Shown here: positions 1-9,474 of the stretch, piece by piece
Numbering within the stretch: position 1 is the stretch's first letter
Layout: every line of letters begins with the position of its first letter
Assembly (NCBI RefSeq): GCF_014779555.2
Contig: NZ_CP094357.1
Coordinates: 1,922,001-1,986,000 of the forward strand
Origin: Lysobacter capsici
GTDB taxonomy: Bacteria > Pseudomonadota > Gammaproteobacteria > Xanthomonadales > Xanthomonadaceae
Direction of reading: 5' to 3'
Length of the DNA stretch: 64,000 bases
Program-made: the position numbers and the translations under genes
The notes under the pieces: generated by a model
What the model was told of the DNA's origin: nothing
The model's input: only the letters and a program-made list of their open reading frames with translations
Databases searched by the model: none

Positions 1-2
1 TG

Positions 3-2138
3 ATCGTGGTGGTGATCCTGCAGGCCACGCTCGGCCTGATGCACTTCGAGCACAACCTCTACAACTACGCCAACGCACCGGGCGCGCCGTATTCGGACAT
101 GAACGGCTACGGCCAGTTCCTCGGCGCGCGGCTGTGGTTCCAGACCTACTGGGGCCTGCTGCTGCTCGCGCTGATGCTGCTCGCCGCGGCGTTCTGGGTG
201 CGCGGCGTGGCGCCGAGCCTGCGCGAGCGCATCAAGCTGGCGCGCGCGCGCCTGCGCGGCGGTCGCGGCGTCGCCCTGGCGGTCGCGGTGCTGGCCTGGG
301 TCGCGGCCGGCGGCTGGATCTTCTGGAACACCAACGTGCTCAACCGCTACGTGCCGTCGGACGTGGCGATGGACGAGCAGGCGCGTTACGAGAAGCAGTA
401 CCGCAAGTACCACAACCTGCCGCAGCCGCGCATCGTCGCGGTCGAGAACGAGGTCGACCTGCGTCCGGAAACCCTCAGCGTGCGCACCCGCGGCCACTAC
501 GAAATCGTCAACCAGCATGCCGCGCCGATCGCCGAGTTCCATATCGCGGTCGATCCCGACGCGACGATCGAGAAGCTTGAGTTCGGCGGCGCCAAGCTGA
601 TCCATGACGATGCGCGCGTGGGCTATCGCATCTATCGCCTGGACAAGCCGATGCAGCCGGGCGAACACCGCCAGTTGAACTTCGTCCAGTCCTACGCCCA
701 GCGCGGCTTCTCCAACGAGCCGAGCAACACCCAGATCGTCGCGAACGGCAGCTTCTTCAACTCGTCGGTGTTCCCGAGCTTCGGCTACAGCGAAGGCCGC
801 CAGCTCAGCGACCGCAACGAACGCCGCAAGCGCGGCCTGGGCGAAGCGCCGCGCATGCCCAAGCTCGAGGACCAGGCCGCGCGCGCGAATCACTACATCG
901 CCTCCGATGCGGACTGGATCGACTTCAATACCACCGTGTGCACCGCGCCGGACCAGATCGCGCTGTCGCCGGGTTATCTCAAGCGCGAGTTCCGTCGCGA
1001 CGGCCGCCGTTGCTTCGAATATGCGATGGACCGGCCGATGCTGCCGTTCTACTCGTACCTGTCGGCGCGCTGGGAGGTGCGCCGCGCCGAGCACGCCGGC
1101 ATTCCGATCGAGGTGTACTACGATCCCAAGCACGCCTACAACGTCGACCGCATGATCGACGGGGTCAAGAAGTCGCTGGACTACTTCCAGGCGAACTTCA
1201 CCCCGTACCAGCACCGGCAGGTGCGCATCCTCGAGTTCCCAGGCTATTCGCGTTTCGCCCAGAGCTTCGCCAACACCATCCCGTTCTCCGAATCGATCGG
1301 CTTCGTCGCCGACCTGCGCGATCCCGAGGCGGTCGACTACGTGTTCTACGTGACCGCGCACGAAGTCGCGCACCAGTGGTGGGCGCACCAGGTGATCGGC
1401 GCCAACGTGCAGGGTTCGACGATGCTGTCGGAATCGCTGTCGCAGTATTCGGCGCTGATGGTGATGGAGAAGGAATACGGCCGGGCCAAGATGCGCCGCT
1501 TCCTCAAGTACGAACTGGACCGTTACCTGTCCGAGCGCGGCGGCGAGCGGCTGGAGGAATTGCCGCTGTACCGGGTGGAGAACCAGCAGTACATCCATTA
1601 CCGCAAGGGCTCGCTGGTGTTCTATCGCCTGCGCGAGGAACTGGGCGAGGCGACGGTCAATCGCGCGCTCAGGCGCTTCCTGGAAGACAAGGGCTACCAG
1701 AACCCGCCGTACACCACCTCGGCCGAGTTGCTGGAGTACCTGCGCGCGCAAGCCAAGCCCGAGCAGCAGCAACTGATCACCGACCTGTTCGAGAAGATCA
1801 GCTTCTACGACAACCGCGTGGTCGAGGCGAGTTCGAAGAAGCGTCCCGACGGTAAGTACGAAGTCAGCTTGAACCTGCACGCGGCCAAGTTGTACGCCGA
1901 CGGCAAGGGCAAGGAGACCGCCGCGCCGCTGGACGACTGGATCGAGATCGGCGTGTTCGCGCGCGGGCCGTCGGGCAAGGAAGGCGACGAGAAGGTCTTG
2001 TCGCTGGAGCGTCGTCACATCACCAGGAACGATCAGACGGTGACGGTGGTGGTCGACCAGGCGCCGTACGAGGTCGGGTTCGATCCGTACAACAAGTTGA
2101 TCGATCGGGTGCCGGCGGATAATCGCAAGAAGTTGTGA
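3..2138 (+). CDS. ABC-2 permease / M1-family metallopeptidase fusion, C-terminal part (5' partial)
   Basis: The frame is open to the left edge, so the true start lies upstream. The visible part begins with membrane segments (about nt 120-200 and 265-320), then a large soluble domain with the M1 zinc signature HEVAHQWWAH at nt 1359-1388. A downstream SESLSQY segment supplies the third zinc ligand, a Glu in the HEXXH-X18-E arrangement. Proteins of this build carry an ABC-2 type permease N-terminus fused to an aminopeptidase-like domain in the periplasm or cytoplasm; natural substrates are poorly known. The ATP-binding subunit would be expected just upstream, outside the window. A strong hairpin terminator follows. 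The peptidase call is firm; transport function is inferred from the family. Confidence 0.85.
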   Translation: MVVVILQATLGLMHFEHNLYNYANAPGAPYSDMNGYGQFLGARLWFQTYWGLLLLALMLLAAAFWVRGVAPSLRERIKLARARLRGGRGVALAVAVLAWVAAGGWIFWNTNVLNRYVPSDVAMDEQARYEKQYRKYHNLPQPRIVAVENEVDLRPETLSVRTRGHYEIVNQHAAPIAEFHIAVDPDATIEKLEFGGAKLIHDDARVGYRIYRLDKPMQPGEHRQLNFVQSYAQRGFSNEPSNTQIVANGSFFNSSVFPSFGYSEGRQLSDRNERRKRGLGEAPRMPKLEDQAARANHYIASDADWIDFNTTVCTAPDQIALSPGYLKREFRRDGRRCFEYAMDRPMLPFYSYLSARWEVRRAEHAGIPIEVYYDPKHAYNVDRMIDGVKKSLDYFQANFTPYQHRQVRILEFPGYSRFAQSFANTIPFSESIGFVADLRDPEAVDYVFYVTAHEVAHQWWAHQVIGANVQGSTMLSESLSQYSALMVMEKEYGRAKMRRFLKYELDRYLSERGGERLEELPLYRVENQQYIHYRKGSLVFYRLREELGEATVNRALRRFLEDKGYQNPPYTTSAELLEYLRAQAKPEQQQLITDLFEKISFYDNRVVEASSKKRPDGKYEVSLNLHAAKLYADGKGKETAAPLDDWIEIGVFARGPSGKEGDEKVLSLERRHITRNDQTVTVVVDQAPYEVGFDPYNKLIDRVPADNRKKL

Positions 2139-2267
2139 TGCTGTTTATCCGAGGCAACACGTTGTGATCGGGTGTTCTCAATAAGAAGTTGAGATTCTCG
2201 TGCGGCGAACTGCATGCCCCCTTTGCAAAAGGGGGCGGACGCCCAGCGACGGCACGAAGTAGTAAGC

Positions 2268-2303
2268 GATCCCCCGCGCGCGGGGGATTCGCTTTTTTGG
2301 CCT
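2268..2303 (+). terminator. Rho-independent terminator after the M1 peptidase gene
   Basis: A GC-only stem (GCGATCCCCCGCG / CGCGGGGGATTCGC) is followed by six T. It coincides with a member of the repeated AAAGCGAATCCCC element family described at 18.2 and 32.8 kb, so here the repeat element also acts as a terminator. Confidence 0.75.
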
Positions 2304-2387
2304 TTGTCCTTCTTCTCTGCTGGGAGCCCGGCTTTGGCTCAGGGGCTGACGCGGCAGTGTTGAAACCTGCGTCGTCGTTATGTTTGC

Positions 2388-3005
2388 GCGGTCGCGGCTT
2401 GCGCCGCTCCTACAGGTAGGCCATGTAGCTTTGGCTTGTGCCTGAAGTCGAGCAGTTCATCCAGCGCTGCGACGCTTGGAACTCGCGAGAACAACAGAAC
2501 ACCCGAAGGGCGGCGCACATGGATGTGCGCCGTGCGCCACCGAGACAGGATGTCTCGTGTGGCGCATGCCTGCGAATGCACCGCACGCACGGGCCCTTGA
2601 TTCACAAAAAAGCGTTTTTCTTTGGTTACCTTTCTTTTGTCGCTTTTGACAAAAGAAAGTAACTCGGCCGCTTGCGGACGAAAGCTGTTGATCTTGCCTC
2701 TGGCTTCAAAGCTCTAGAGCTTCAAAGCTTCAAAGCTTCGAAGCCTTTAAAGCCTTTAAAGCTGCAAGCAGGATCAAAAGCGTTCCGCCGCTGAAGCGGC
2801 GGGTCACTTTCTTTTGTCAAAAGCAACAAAAGAAAGGTAACCAAAGAAAAATGCTTTTTTGTGAATCAAGTGCCCGCAAGATCGGTGCTGACGCGGGCAT
2901 GCGCCACACGGGACATCCATGTCCCGGTGGCGCACGGCGTGCATCCTGCACGCCGCCCTTCGGGTGTGCGTTTGCTAACGCAAGTCAGTGGCCTCGCAGC
3001 GCTGG
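2388..3005. repeat. Quasi-palindromic repeat block A (upstream of rhlE)
   Basis: Left arm (about 2388-2665): a REP (GGCTTGCGCCGCTCCTACAG), a segment with GCGCACATGGATGTGCGC, then TTTCTTTGGTTACCTTTCTT and ACAAAAGAAAGT. Centre (2666-2785): runs of CTTCAAAGCT/CTCTAGAG. Right arm (2785-3005): the same motifs in reverse orientation (AAGAAAGGTAACCAAAGAAA, GGGACATCCATGTCCC). The block has an inverted copy at 5325-5935. Short reading frames inside it are translations of palindromes and show no protein features. No transposase is present. Confidence 0.85.
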
Positions 3006-3111
3006 AAGTGGACGACGAAATGGGGCGTAAGCCAAAGCTAGGTGCTCTGGAATTATTGAGATCGCGGACCTGCGTCGGGCTTTGAGTCCGGGCGTTCTGT
3101 ACGAAGCACCC

Positions 3112-3232
3112 CTGTAGGAGCTGCGCAAGCTGCGACCGGCATGTGACCGATCGCGCCGCGGGTTGCGCCAGGTTGCGCGGTGGGTGCGGGTTCGCGGTCG
3201 CAGCTTGCGCAGCTCCTACAGGAGGGCAATCC
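3112..3232. repeat. Inverted pair of REP elements (TGTAGGAGCTGCGCAAGCTG)
   Basis: CCTGTAGGAGCTGCGCAAGCTGCGACC at about 3112-3138 is repeated in inverted orientation at about 3204-3230. Each unit is itself a small palindrome, so the pair can fold into a long hairpin, as BIME/REPIN elements do. The rest of 3006-3775 holds only the promoter region of rhlE; I see no gene there. Confidence 0.7.
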
Positions 3233-3775
3233 GGCATACGTCGACCGGGGAGAAGGGGGGGGGCTGGCAACGACGAAGCCAGAAAACAGCGGCTTGGCCA
3301 TGCAATTTCGGGTGTTTGTTTCCCCGATAAGCAACCGCAACAAGCAGTTCCAGCCGCGCAGACCCACCCGCCACCCAAGTCCCGATCCAGGCAATGGACT
3401 CCAGCCCGGCCAGGGTCCAGCCCCAACCCGGCGACCACATGACCGCCCGCTAACGCCTCCCACCCGGCAAAACTGGCGGTTTGGTCCGGTTTCGCGTACA
3501 GTTCGCGCCGTTCAGCGCACGGCTGCCTCCCCGCAAGGGTACGTTTCCCAGGTTGCCTGTCGCCCCGCACCGAGTTCTCGGATTCGCCGGCGCGACTTTT
3601 TATCCCGCACGTCTTTCGTAGCGCAGACACGGCCCGGAGCTTCCGGCGTCGTCAAATTTAGATACTCGCAGCGCGGTTCAAGGGAACGCTGGGGTCATCA
3701 CGCGATCGTCTCGTTCGCGCGTCCGTTCCGTCGGGCGCGTCGCGTGCGCGCATCGCGAACCACTGGAGTTCCAAC

Positions 3776-5119
3776 ATGACGTTTGAATCGCTTGGGCTTG
3801 CGCCCGCGCTGCTGCGCGCGCTGTCCGAACAGAACTACATCAACCCCACCCCGATCCAGTCCGAAGCGATCCCGCTCGCGCTGGCCGGGCACGACCTGCT
3901 CGGCGGCGCCCAGACCGGCACCGGCAAGACCGCCGCGTTCGGTCTGCCGCTGCTGCACCGTCTGGCCACCACGCCGGGCAACAGCCAGCGCAAGCCGCGC
4001 GTGCTGATCCTGGCCCCGACCCGCGAGCTCGCGCTGCAAGTCAGCGACAGCCTGCGCGCTTACGCCAAGTACCTGCGCATCAACGTGCACGCCATCTTCG
4101 GCGGCGCCGGCATGGGCCCGCAGCTCGACGCGCTGCGTCGCGGCGTCGATGTGCTGGTCGCCACCCCGGGCCGTCTGATCGATCACCTCGAGCGCGGCAG
4201 CGCCAAGCTCGACGCGGTCGAAGTGCTGGTCATGGACGAAGCCGACCGCATGCTCGACATGGGCTTCCTGCCCGCGATCAAGCGCATCCTCGGCCGCCTG
4301 CCGCCGCAGCGTCAGACCCTGTTGTTCTCGGCGACGTTCGAGGCGCAGATCAAGCAGCTGGCACTGGAGTTCATGCGCAACCCGCAGCAGGTGCAGATCG
4401 CCTCCAACAGCGTCGTCGCCGATGCGATCACCCATCGCGTGCATCCGGTCGACGGCGGCCGCAAGCGCGATCTGCTGATCCAGATCCTCGCGTCGCGCCC
4501 GAACGATCAGGTGATCGTGTTCGGCCGCACCAAGCACGGCTGCAACCGTTTGTCCGAGCAGCTCGAGGAAGCCGGTCTGAAGTCGGTCGCGATCCACGGC
4601 AACAAGAGCCAGGCGCAGCGTCAGAAAGCCCTGCGCGATTTCAAGGCGAACAAGGCCCGCGTGCTGGTCGCCACCGACGTCGCCGCGCGCGGTCTCGACA
4701 TTCCGAGCCTGCCGCTAGTGATCAACTTCGATCTGCCGATGGTCGCCGAGGACTACGTCCACCGTATCGGCCGCACCGGCCGCAATGGTCTGACCGGTGA
4801 GGCGCTGTCGCTGGTGTCGCCGGACGAGGGCGGTCTGCTGCGTCAGATCCAGCGCATCCTCAAGGACGACATCGAGATGGTGACGGTCGCCGGCTTCGAG
4901 CCGTCGCGTCCGATCCGCATGGGTTCCGACGCTCCGGGCGCGCGTCGTCCCGGCGCTCCGGGCGGCAACCGCGCCGGCGCCAACGCGCCGCGCAAGCCGG
5001 CGCATCGTCCGCACGGCAAGCCGCCGGCGCGTCATGCGCATGCCGGTCCGAAGCAGCACCGCGGTGGCGGTGCCGGCGCGGGTCAGCCGGGTCAGCGGCG
5101 CGATCGCAACGCGGGTTGA
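3776..5119 (+). CDS. rhlE: DEAD-box ATP-dependent RNA helicase, RhlE type
   Basis: The 447-residue protein unwinds or remodels RNA in the cytoplasm; RhlE-type helicases act in ribosome assembly, RNA decay and cold growth. All core motifs are visible in order: Q motif (PTPIQSEAIP), Walker A AQTGTGKT, PTREL, TPGR, DEAD in VMDEADRMLDMGF, SAT, and motif VI HRIGRTGR. The tail after about residue 380 is Arg/Gly/Pro/His-rich (for example RKPAHRPHGKPPARHAHA), typical of the RNA-binding extension of RhlE. The ATG at 3776 begins MTFESLGLAPALL, the usual N-terminus. It stands alone as a unit with its own terminator and is bracketed by inverted repeat blocks A and B. RhlE is preferred over RhlB or SrmB because of length and tail. 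Confidence 0.92.
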   Translation: MTFESLGLAPALLRALSEQNYINPTPIQSEAIPLALAGHDLLGGAQTGTGKTAAFGLPLLHRLATTPGNSQRKPRVLILAPTRELALQVSDSLRAYAKYLRINVHAIFGGAGMGPQLDALRRGVDVLVATPGRLIDHLERGSAKLDAVEVLVMDEADRMLDMGFLPAIKRILGRLPPQRQTLLFSATFEAQIKQLALEFMRNPQQVQIASNSVVADAITHRVHPVDGGRKRDLLIQILASRPNDQVIVFGRTKHGCNRLSEQLEEAGLKSVAIHGNKSQAQRQKALRDFKANKARVLVATDVAARGLDIPSLPLVINFDLPMVAEDYVHRIGRTGRNGLTGEALSLVSPDEGGLLRQIQRILKDDIEMVTVAGFEPSRPIRMGSDAPGARRPGAPGGNRAGANAPRKPAHRPHGKPPARHAHAGPKQHRGGGAGAGQPGQRRDRNAG

Positions 5120-5146
5120 TTGATCGGCGAGGTTCGCCGGTGATGC

Positions 5147-5177
5147 AAAAAGGGTCGGCTTAGCCGGCCCTTTTTGT
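5147..5177 (+). terminator. Terminator of rhlE
   Basis: AAAAAGGGTCGGC-TTA-GCCGGCCCTTTTT forms a stem with U-tract on both strands, 28 bp after the rhlE stop. Confidence 0.9.
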
Positions 5178-5324
5178 TTGGGCGGGTGTTTGGTCTGGGA
5201 TGGCGACCGTGAATCGCGGTTGGTGTGCTGATGTCTGCGGTTGCATCGCTGCCTCTTTAGCAGCGACGCAGGCCGCGACTGCGGGAATGCAGCTACGAAG
5301 AACGTTTCGTCGTTGCCGTGATGG

Positions 5325-5935
5325 CGCGGTCGCGGCTTGCGCCGCTCCTACAGGTAGGCCATGCCGCTTTCGCTTGAAGCCGCGCAGTTCATCCAGCGCT
5401 GCGAGGCTTGGGACTCGCGAGAACAAATGCACACCCGAAGGGCGACGCGCATGGATGCGCGTCGCGCGCCACCGGGACATGGATGTCCCGTGTGGCGCGT
5501 GCCCACGTCGGCACCGAGCTTGCGGGCCCTTGATTTACAAAAAAGCATTTTTCTTTGGTTACCTTTCTTTTGTTGCTTTAGACAAAAGAAAGTGACCCGC
5601 CGCTTCAGCGGCGGAACGCTTTTGATCTTGCTTGCAGTTTTAAAGGCTTCAAAGCTTTGAAGCTCTAGAGCTTTTGAAGCCAAAGGCAAGATCAACAGCT
5701 TTCGTCCGCAAGCGGCCGAGTTACTTTCTTTTGTCAAAAGCGACAAAAGAAAGGTAACCAAAGAAAAACGCTTTTCTTTGAATCAAAGGCCCGCGCGTGC
5801 GGAGCATTCGCGGGCACGCGCCACACGGGACATCCTGTCCCGGTGGCGCGCGGCGCACATCCATGTGCGCCGCCCTTCGGGTGTGCCTTTGCCAACGCGA
5901 GTTACAAGCTTCGCAGCGCTGGTGATGTACGACGG
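5325..5935. repeat. Quasi-palindromic repeat block B (downstream of rhlE), inverted copy of block A
   Basis: It contains the same modules as block A. Its right arm (about 5695-5795) is a near-exact reverse complement of 2587-2690, including CTTTCGTCCGCAAGCGGCCG. Its left arm (about 5522-5615) is the reverse complement of 2785-2880, including CCGCCGCTTCAGCGGCGG. The CTCTAGAG centre is also inverted. The two blocks therefore bracket rhlE as roughly 600-bp inverted repeats. Confidence 0.85.
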
Positions 5936-5994
5936 AATGAGGCGCAAGCCAAGGCCTGAGCAAGAGCTAAAAAATAGAGGCCGCGCTGAGCTGC

Positions 5995-6085
5995 AAAGGC
6001 GAAGGCAAGCGGTAAGGCAAAGGGCCAGGGGCAAGGCAAGAGCAAGGCAAGGGCAAGGTAGAGGTAAAGGTAAAGATCATCGAAT
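5995..6085. repeat. Degenerate 6-bp tandem array (AAGGCA-type)
   Basis: Hexamers of the type AAGGCA, AAGGGC, CAGGGG, AGGTAA recur in phase over about 90 bp just downstream of the cyclase gene stop. No gene or hairpin terminator is seen. Confidence 0.6.
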
Positions 6086-6115
6086 TGCACCGGCTTGCGC
6101 CGCCGCGATCGGCAA

Positions 6116-7774
6116 TCAAACCTCGCCCAATCGTCCCGCCTCGCGTCGATCGCGCCCATTCTCCTTGGCGCGATACAAGGCCGCATCGGCCCCGTCGAAC
6201 AAGGTCCGCACGTGGGTGTGGACACCCGGCACGCAGGTGTACAGGCCGATGCTCAGGCTGACGCGTTGGTCGGCCGCGCCTTCGCCATAGCGCGCGTCGA
6301 GGCTGCGCATGTCGGCGAGGATCGCGTCGGCGACGCGGGCGGCGCCTTCGACGTGGGTGTCGGGCAGGATCACCGCGAACTCGTCGCCGCCGAATCGCGC
6401 GGCCAGGTCGCGCGGACGGCGCGCGTGCGAGGCGATGATCTGGGCGATCTGGCGCAGCAGTTTGTCGCCGGCGCGGTGGCCTTCGGAATCGTTGTAGGCC
6501 TTGAAGAAATCCACGTCGATCAAGGCCAGCGACATCGGCGCGCGGGTGCGGCGCGCGCTCGACAGTTCGCGCTGCAACACGTGATCGAAACGGCGGCGGT
6601 TGCCGAGTTGGGTCAGGGTGTCGAGGTTGGCTTCGCGCCGCCAATGCCGCAGGTGGCCGATCAGCCAGGCCAGGTAGGCCAGCGCGATCATCACGATCGT
6701 CGTCGCCGGCGGGAACCACACATCGCCCAGGCGCAGCAGCAGCACGCTGCCGGCCGCGGTCGCCAGCGCGGTTGCGCCGAGGGTCAGCAGCGGGCGCTGA
6801 AAACGCGGATGCAGCATCAGCAGGACCACGGCGAACAGCATCGCCGCGGCCAGCAACGCCTGCCACAGCGGCCGCAACGGCACGATCGCGCGGTCGTGCA
6901 GCAGCATCTCGATCACGTTGGCCTGGTACTCGGCGCCGTGCATGCGCAGGTCGTCGGACATCGGGGTGAGGTAGCTCGGCACCAGCCCGGTCGCGGTCAC
7001 GCCGATCACCACCCAGCGCCCGCGCAGCAGGTCGGCCGGTACTTCGCCGTTCAACACGTCCGAATACGAAACCTGGCCGAAGGTGCCCGGCGGTCCGGCG
7101 AAGCGGATGCGCACGTAGTTGTCGCGCGTCCATTGGTAGGGCGAGCCGTGTTCGTCGGCGGGACGGCGCAGGCCGGGCAGCGGGTTAGGCACGCTGGCCG
7201 GTTCCAGGCCGATCAGCGCCAGTGCGAGCGCGGGCCAGCGCGATTCGCCCAGGCCGGCCTTGAGGTACATGCCGCGGGTGGTGCCCTCGGCGTCGAGTTC
7301 GATATCGGTGTGGCCCAGGGTGGTCGCGGCGGTCGCGATCACCGGGGTCGGCAGCACTTCCACCGGCGGCGCGTTCTGGCGCAGCGGCGCGGTGGTCACC
7401 GGCAGGGCGACGCGGCCGAGCCGGCGCATCGCGGTGGCGAGCGCGCGGTCGTGTTCGTCGCCGCTGCGGTCGGCCTCGGCCAGCACCAGGTCCAGCGCCA
7501 CGCCGCGCACGCCGGCGTAGCCGAGGCGGTCGAGCATCTGCGCGTGGATGTCGCGCGGCCACGGCCATTGGCCGATCTCGTTGAGGCTGCGGTCGTCGAT
7601 GGCGACGATCACCACGTCGTCGTCGGGCGCGTAGGTCCAGTGCGACAGGTGCAGGTCGTAGAGAAAATCGTCGAGCCGCCAGGTCGCGCCGCTGACGGTC
7701 AGCAACGCGGCCAGGCCGCCGGCCAGCAGAGCGGCACCGCCACGCATCAGCCTGGACAGCGCGCTCGGGGTCAT
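6116..7774 (-). CDS. CHASE2-GGDEF membrane diguanylate cyclase
   Basis: The 552-residue protein is predicted to make cyclic di-GMP from two GTP. Layout: one N-terminal membrane helix (about 12-29), a large extracytoplasmic CHASE2 sensor (starting DDDVVIVAIDDRSL), three membrane helices near 290-370, and a C-terminal GGDEF domain. The active-site loop is an intact RFGGDEF, with the RxxD inhibitory site (RPRD) five residues before it, so product inhibition is expected. There is no EAL domain. The ATG at 7774 overlaps the stop of the FecR/LysM gene by 4 nt (ATGA), implying translational coupling and shared function. CHASE2 domains next to FecR proteins are more often joined to adenylate cyclases; here the output is GGDEF. 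The ligand is unknown. Confidence 0.92.
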   Translation of the reverse strand: MTPSALSRLMRGGAALLAGGLAALLTVSGATWRLDDFLYDLHLSHWTYAPDDDVVIVAIDDRSLNEIGQWPWPRDIHAQMLDRLGYAGVRGVALDLVLAEADRSGDEHDRALATAMRRLGRVALPVTTAPLRQNAPPVEVLPTPVIATAATTLGHTDIELDAEGTTRGMYLKAGLGESRWPALALALIGLEPASVPNPLPGLRRPADEHGSPYQWTRDNYVRIRFAGPPGTFGQVSYSDVLNGEVPADLLRGRWVVIGVTATGLVPSYLTPMSDDLRMHGAEYQANVIEMLLHDRAIVPLRPLWQALLAAAMLFAVVLLMLHPRFQRPLLTLGATALATAAGSVLLLRLGDVWFPPATTIVMIALAYLAWLIGHLRHWRREANLDTLTQLGNRRRFDHVLQRELSSARRTRAPMSLALIDVDFFKAYNDSEGHRAGDKLLRQIAQIIASHARRPRDLAARFGGDEFAVILPDTHVEGAARVADAILADMRSLDARYGEGAADQRVSLSIGLYTCVPGVHTHVRTLFDGADAALYRAKENGRDRREAGRLGEV

Positions 7775-9474
7775 AAGGCCAGCAGCAACAAGGCCGCGCC
7801 GGCGGCGCCGGCGCCGTAGCACACGCGGCAGGGCAGGCGGATCTGCTGCGCCGGGCCGTACGGGGCGGCGTAGCCGTCGTCTTCGAGCGTCTGCACGCGC
7901 ACGTACCAGGTGCCGCCGCCGGGACGCTTGAGTTCCACCTGCGGTACGTCGACTTCTTGTTCGAGCAGCAGCTTGGCGAAGTCGGGCTTGCGCGCGATCT
8001 GCACGCGGTAACGCTGGCCGGGTTCGCCCTTCTGCCAGCGCAGGGTCAGCAAGCCCTTGGCCGCCTGCGGCGATTCCAATCCCGGATCGACCGGCGCGTC
8101 GCTGACGGTGAACGGCAAGACGTTGCCGAAGCGGCCGCTGCGGCCGGCGGCGTCGCGCGAGGCGACGCGCCAGAAGTAGTTGCCGGGCGGCAGCGCGTCG
8201 TCGGGGCGATAGCGCTGGCCCTTGAGTTCGGTGTCGACCAGCGGTTGTTCGAAGCGATCGTCGCGCGCCAGTTGCAGGCGGGTGCGTTCGGCGTCGGCGG
8301 CGTGCGCCCATTCGAACCGCGGCCGCGGCACGCTGACGGTCTGGCCGTCGAGCGGGCTGATCGTCAGCGGCGGCAAGGGTTGATCGTTGACGGTGAACAC
8401 CCGTTCGCTGTCGCGGCCGCTCAGGCCGTTGGCGGCGATCGCGCGCACCAGCAGGCGCTGGCGTCCGGCCGGCAGGTCGTCGATGCGCACCTGCGGGCTG
8501 TCGACGCGGCTTTCGTACAACAACACTTCCGGCGCATCGTCGCGGACCACTTCGACCCGATAGCCGATCGCGCCGGGCACCGGCGTCCACGCCACGCTGG
8601 CAGGCAGCGGTTCCAGCCGGGTGCCATCGTCGAGCAGGCTCGGCGCGGGCAGCAGGGCGATCGCGGCGGTGGGCGCGGTGCCGGCCGCGGCGACCGTGCC
8701 GAAGCCGGGCAACACCAGCACCTGACTGCGTTGCGAACCGACCTGGACCTTGCCTTCGAGCACTTCGGTCGCATCGGCCGCGCCGTGGTCGCCGGCGCTG
8801 ACGCGGAAATGGGTGCCGCGCACGCTGGAGGTCGCCGACGGGGTTTCGATGATGTAGCGCGAGGCCGGGCCCTTGGCCGGGATCACCCGGTTGCTGGTGC
8901 GGCCGCGCTGCAGGCGCATGCGCGTGTCGACCATGCCGGTGCTGCCGTAGCTGCTGAGTTCGTCGAACACGATGCGGCTGTTGTCCTGCACCATCAGGCG
9001 CGAACCGTCGGCGAATTCGAGGGTCGCGCTGGCGCCCGGTCCGGTTTCCAGCCGGCTGCCGATGCCGATGCGCATGCCTTCGCTGACCAAGCGGGCCGGC
9101 GCGTTGTCGGAGGCCAGCACGTTGACCGCGCCGCGCACCGCGACGACCTTGGCCTTCGCCGGTTCGATCCGCAGCCAGCCGATCGGGAACGCCATGCGCG
9201 TGCCCGGCGGCAGGTGATAGGGGTTGGCGATGCGGTTGTGTTCCTGCAGGCGGCGCCAGTTGATGCCGGCCTTGAGGTGCTTGGCGCCCAGGTCCCACAA
9301 GGTGTCGCCGGGACGGACCCGATAGCTCCAGTCCTGGGCCTGGGCCAGGCCGCAGCCGGCCAGCAGCAGCGCCGACACGGCGAGGCAACGACCCAGGCGC
9401 CGGCGAAGGGCGGCGGCCGCGCGCCGGCCGGCGTGCGTCGCATCAAGGGGCGAGGGCGCAGTAATCGAAGGCAT
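7771..9474 (-). CDS. LysM-FecR domain exported protein
   Basis: A 567-residue envelope protein. A basic N-terminus precedes a hydrophobic stretch ending LLLAGC (Cys41), which fits a lipoprotein signal or a plain Sec signal. Next come a LysM peptidoglycan-binding repeat (about 50-98, YRVRPGDTLWDL), a FecR domain (about 108-230, with GSRLETGPGA and SVRGTHFRVS), then fibronectin-like repeats and a hydrophobic C-terminus containing CRVCYG. FecR domains are periplasmic signal or carbohydrate-contact modules. The start at 9474 (MPSITAPSP) is preferred over upstream extensions because it places the signal near the N-terminus. It overlaps the CHASE2 cyclase by 4 nt and probably feeds it a periplasmic signal (inference). 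Confidence 0.88.
   Translation of the reverse strand: MPSITAPSPLDATHAGRRAAAALRRRLGRCLAVSALLLAGCGLAQAQDWSYRVRPGDTLWDLGAKHLKAGINWRRLQEHNRIANPYHLPPGTRMAFPIGWLRIEPAKAKVVAVRGAVNVLASDNAPARLVSEGMRIGIGSRLETGPGASATLEFADGSRLMVQDNSRIVFDELSSYGSTGMVDTRMRLQRGRTSNRVIPAKGPASRYIIETPSATSSVRGTHFRVSAGDHGAADATEVLEGKVQVGSQRSQVLVLPGFGTVAAAGTAPTAAIALLPAPSLLDDGTRLEPLPASVAWTPVPGAIGYRVEVVRDDAPEVLLYESRVDSPQVRIDDLPAGRQRLLVRAIAANGLSGRDSERVFTVNDQPLPPLTISPLDGQTVSVPRPRFEWAHAADAERTRLQLARDDRFEQPLVDTELKGQRYRPDDALPPGNYFWRVASRDAAGRSGRFGNVLPFTVSDAPVDPGLESPQAAKGLLTLRWQKGEPGQRYRVQIARKPDFAKLLLEQEVDVPQVELKRPGGGTWYVRVQTLEDDGYAAPYGPAQQIRLPCRVCYGAGAAGAALLLLAL

Noticed and set aside
2388-5935. Composite transposon carrying rhlE
   Set aside because: No transposase, terminal inverted repeats of IS type or target duplication seen; the blocks are made of REP-like palindromes.
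2438-6034. Short frames inside repeat blocks A and B encoding similar peptides such as KKAFFFGYLSFVA
   Set aside because: Similarity reflects the DNA repeats. The frames occur in both orientations, overlap palindromes and lack ribosome sites.
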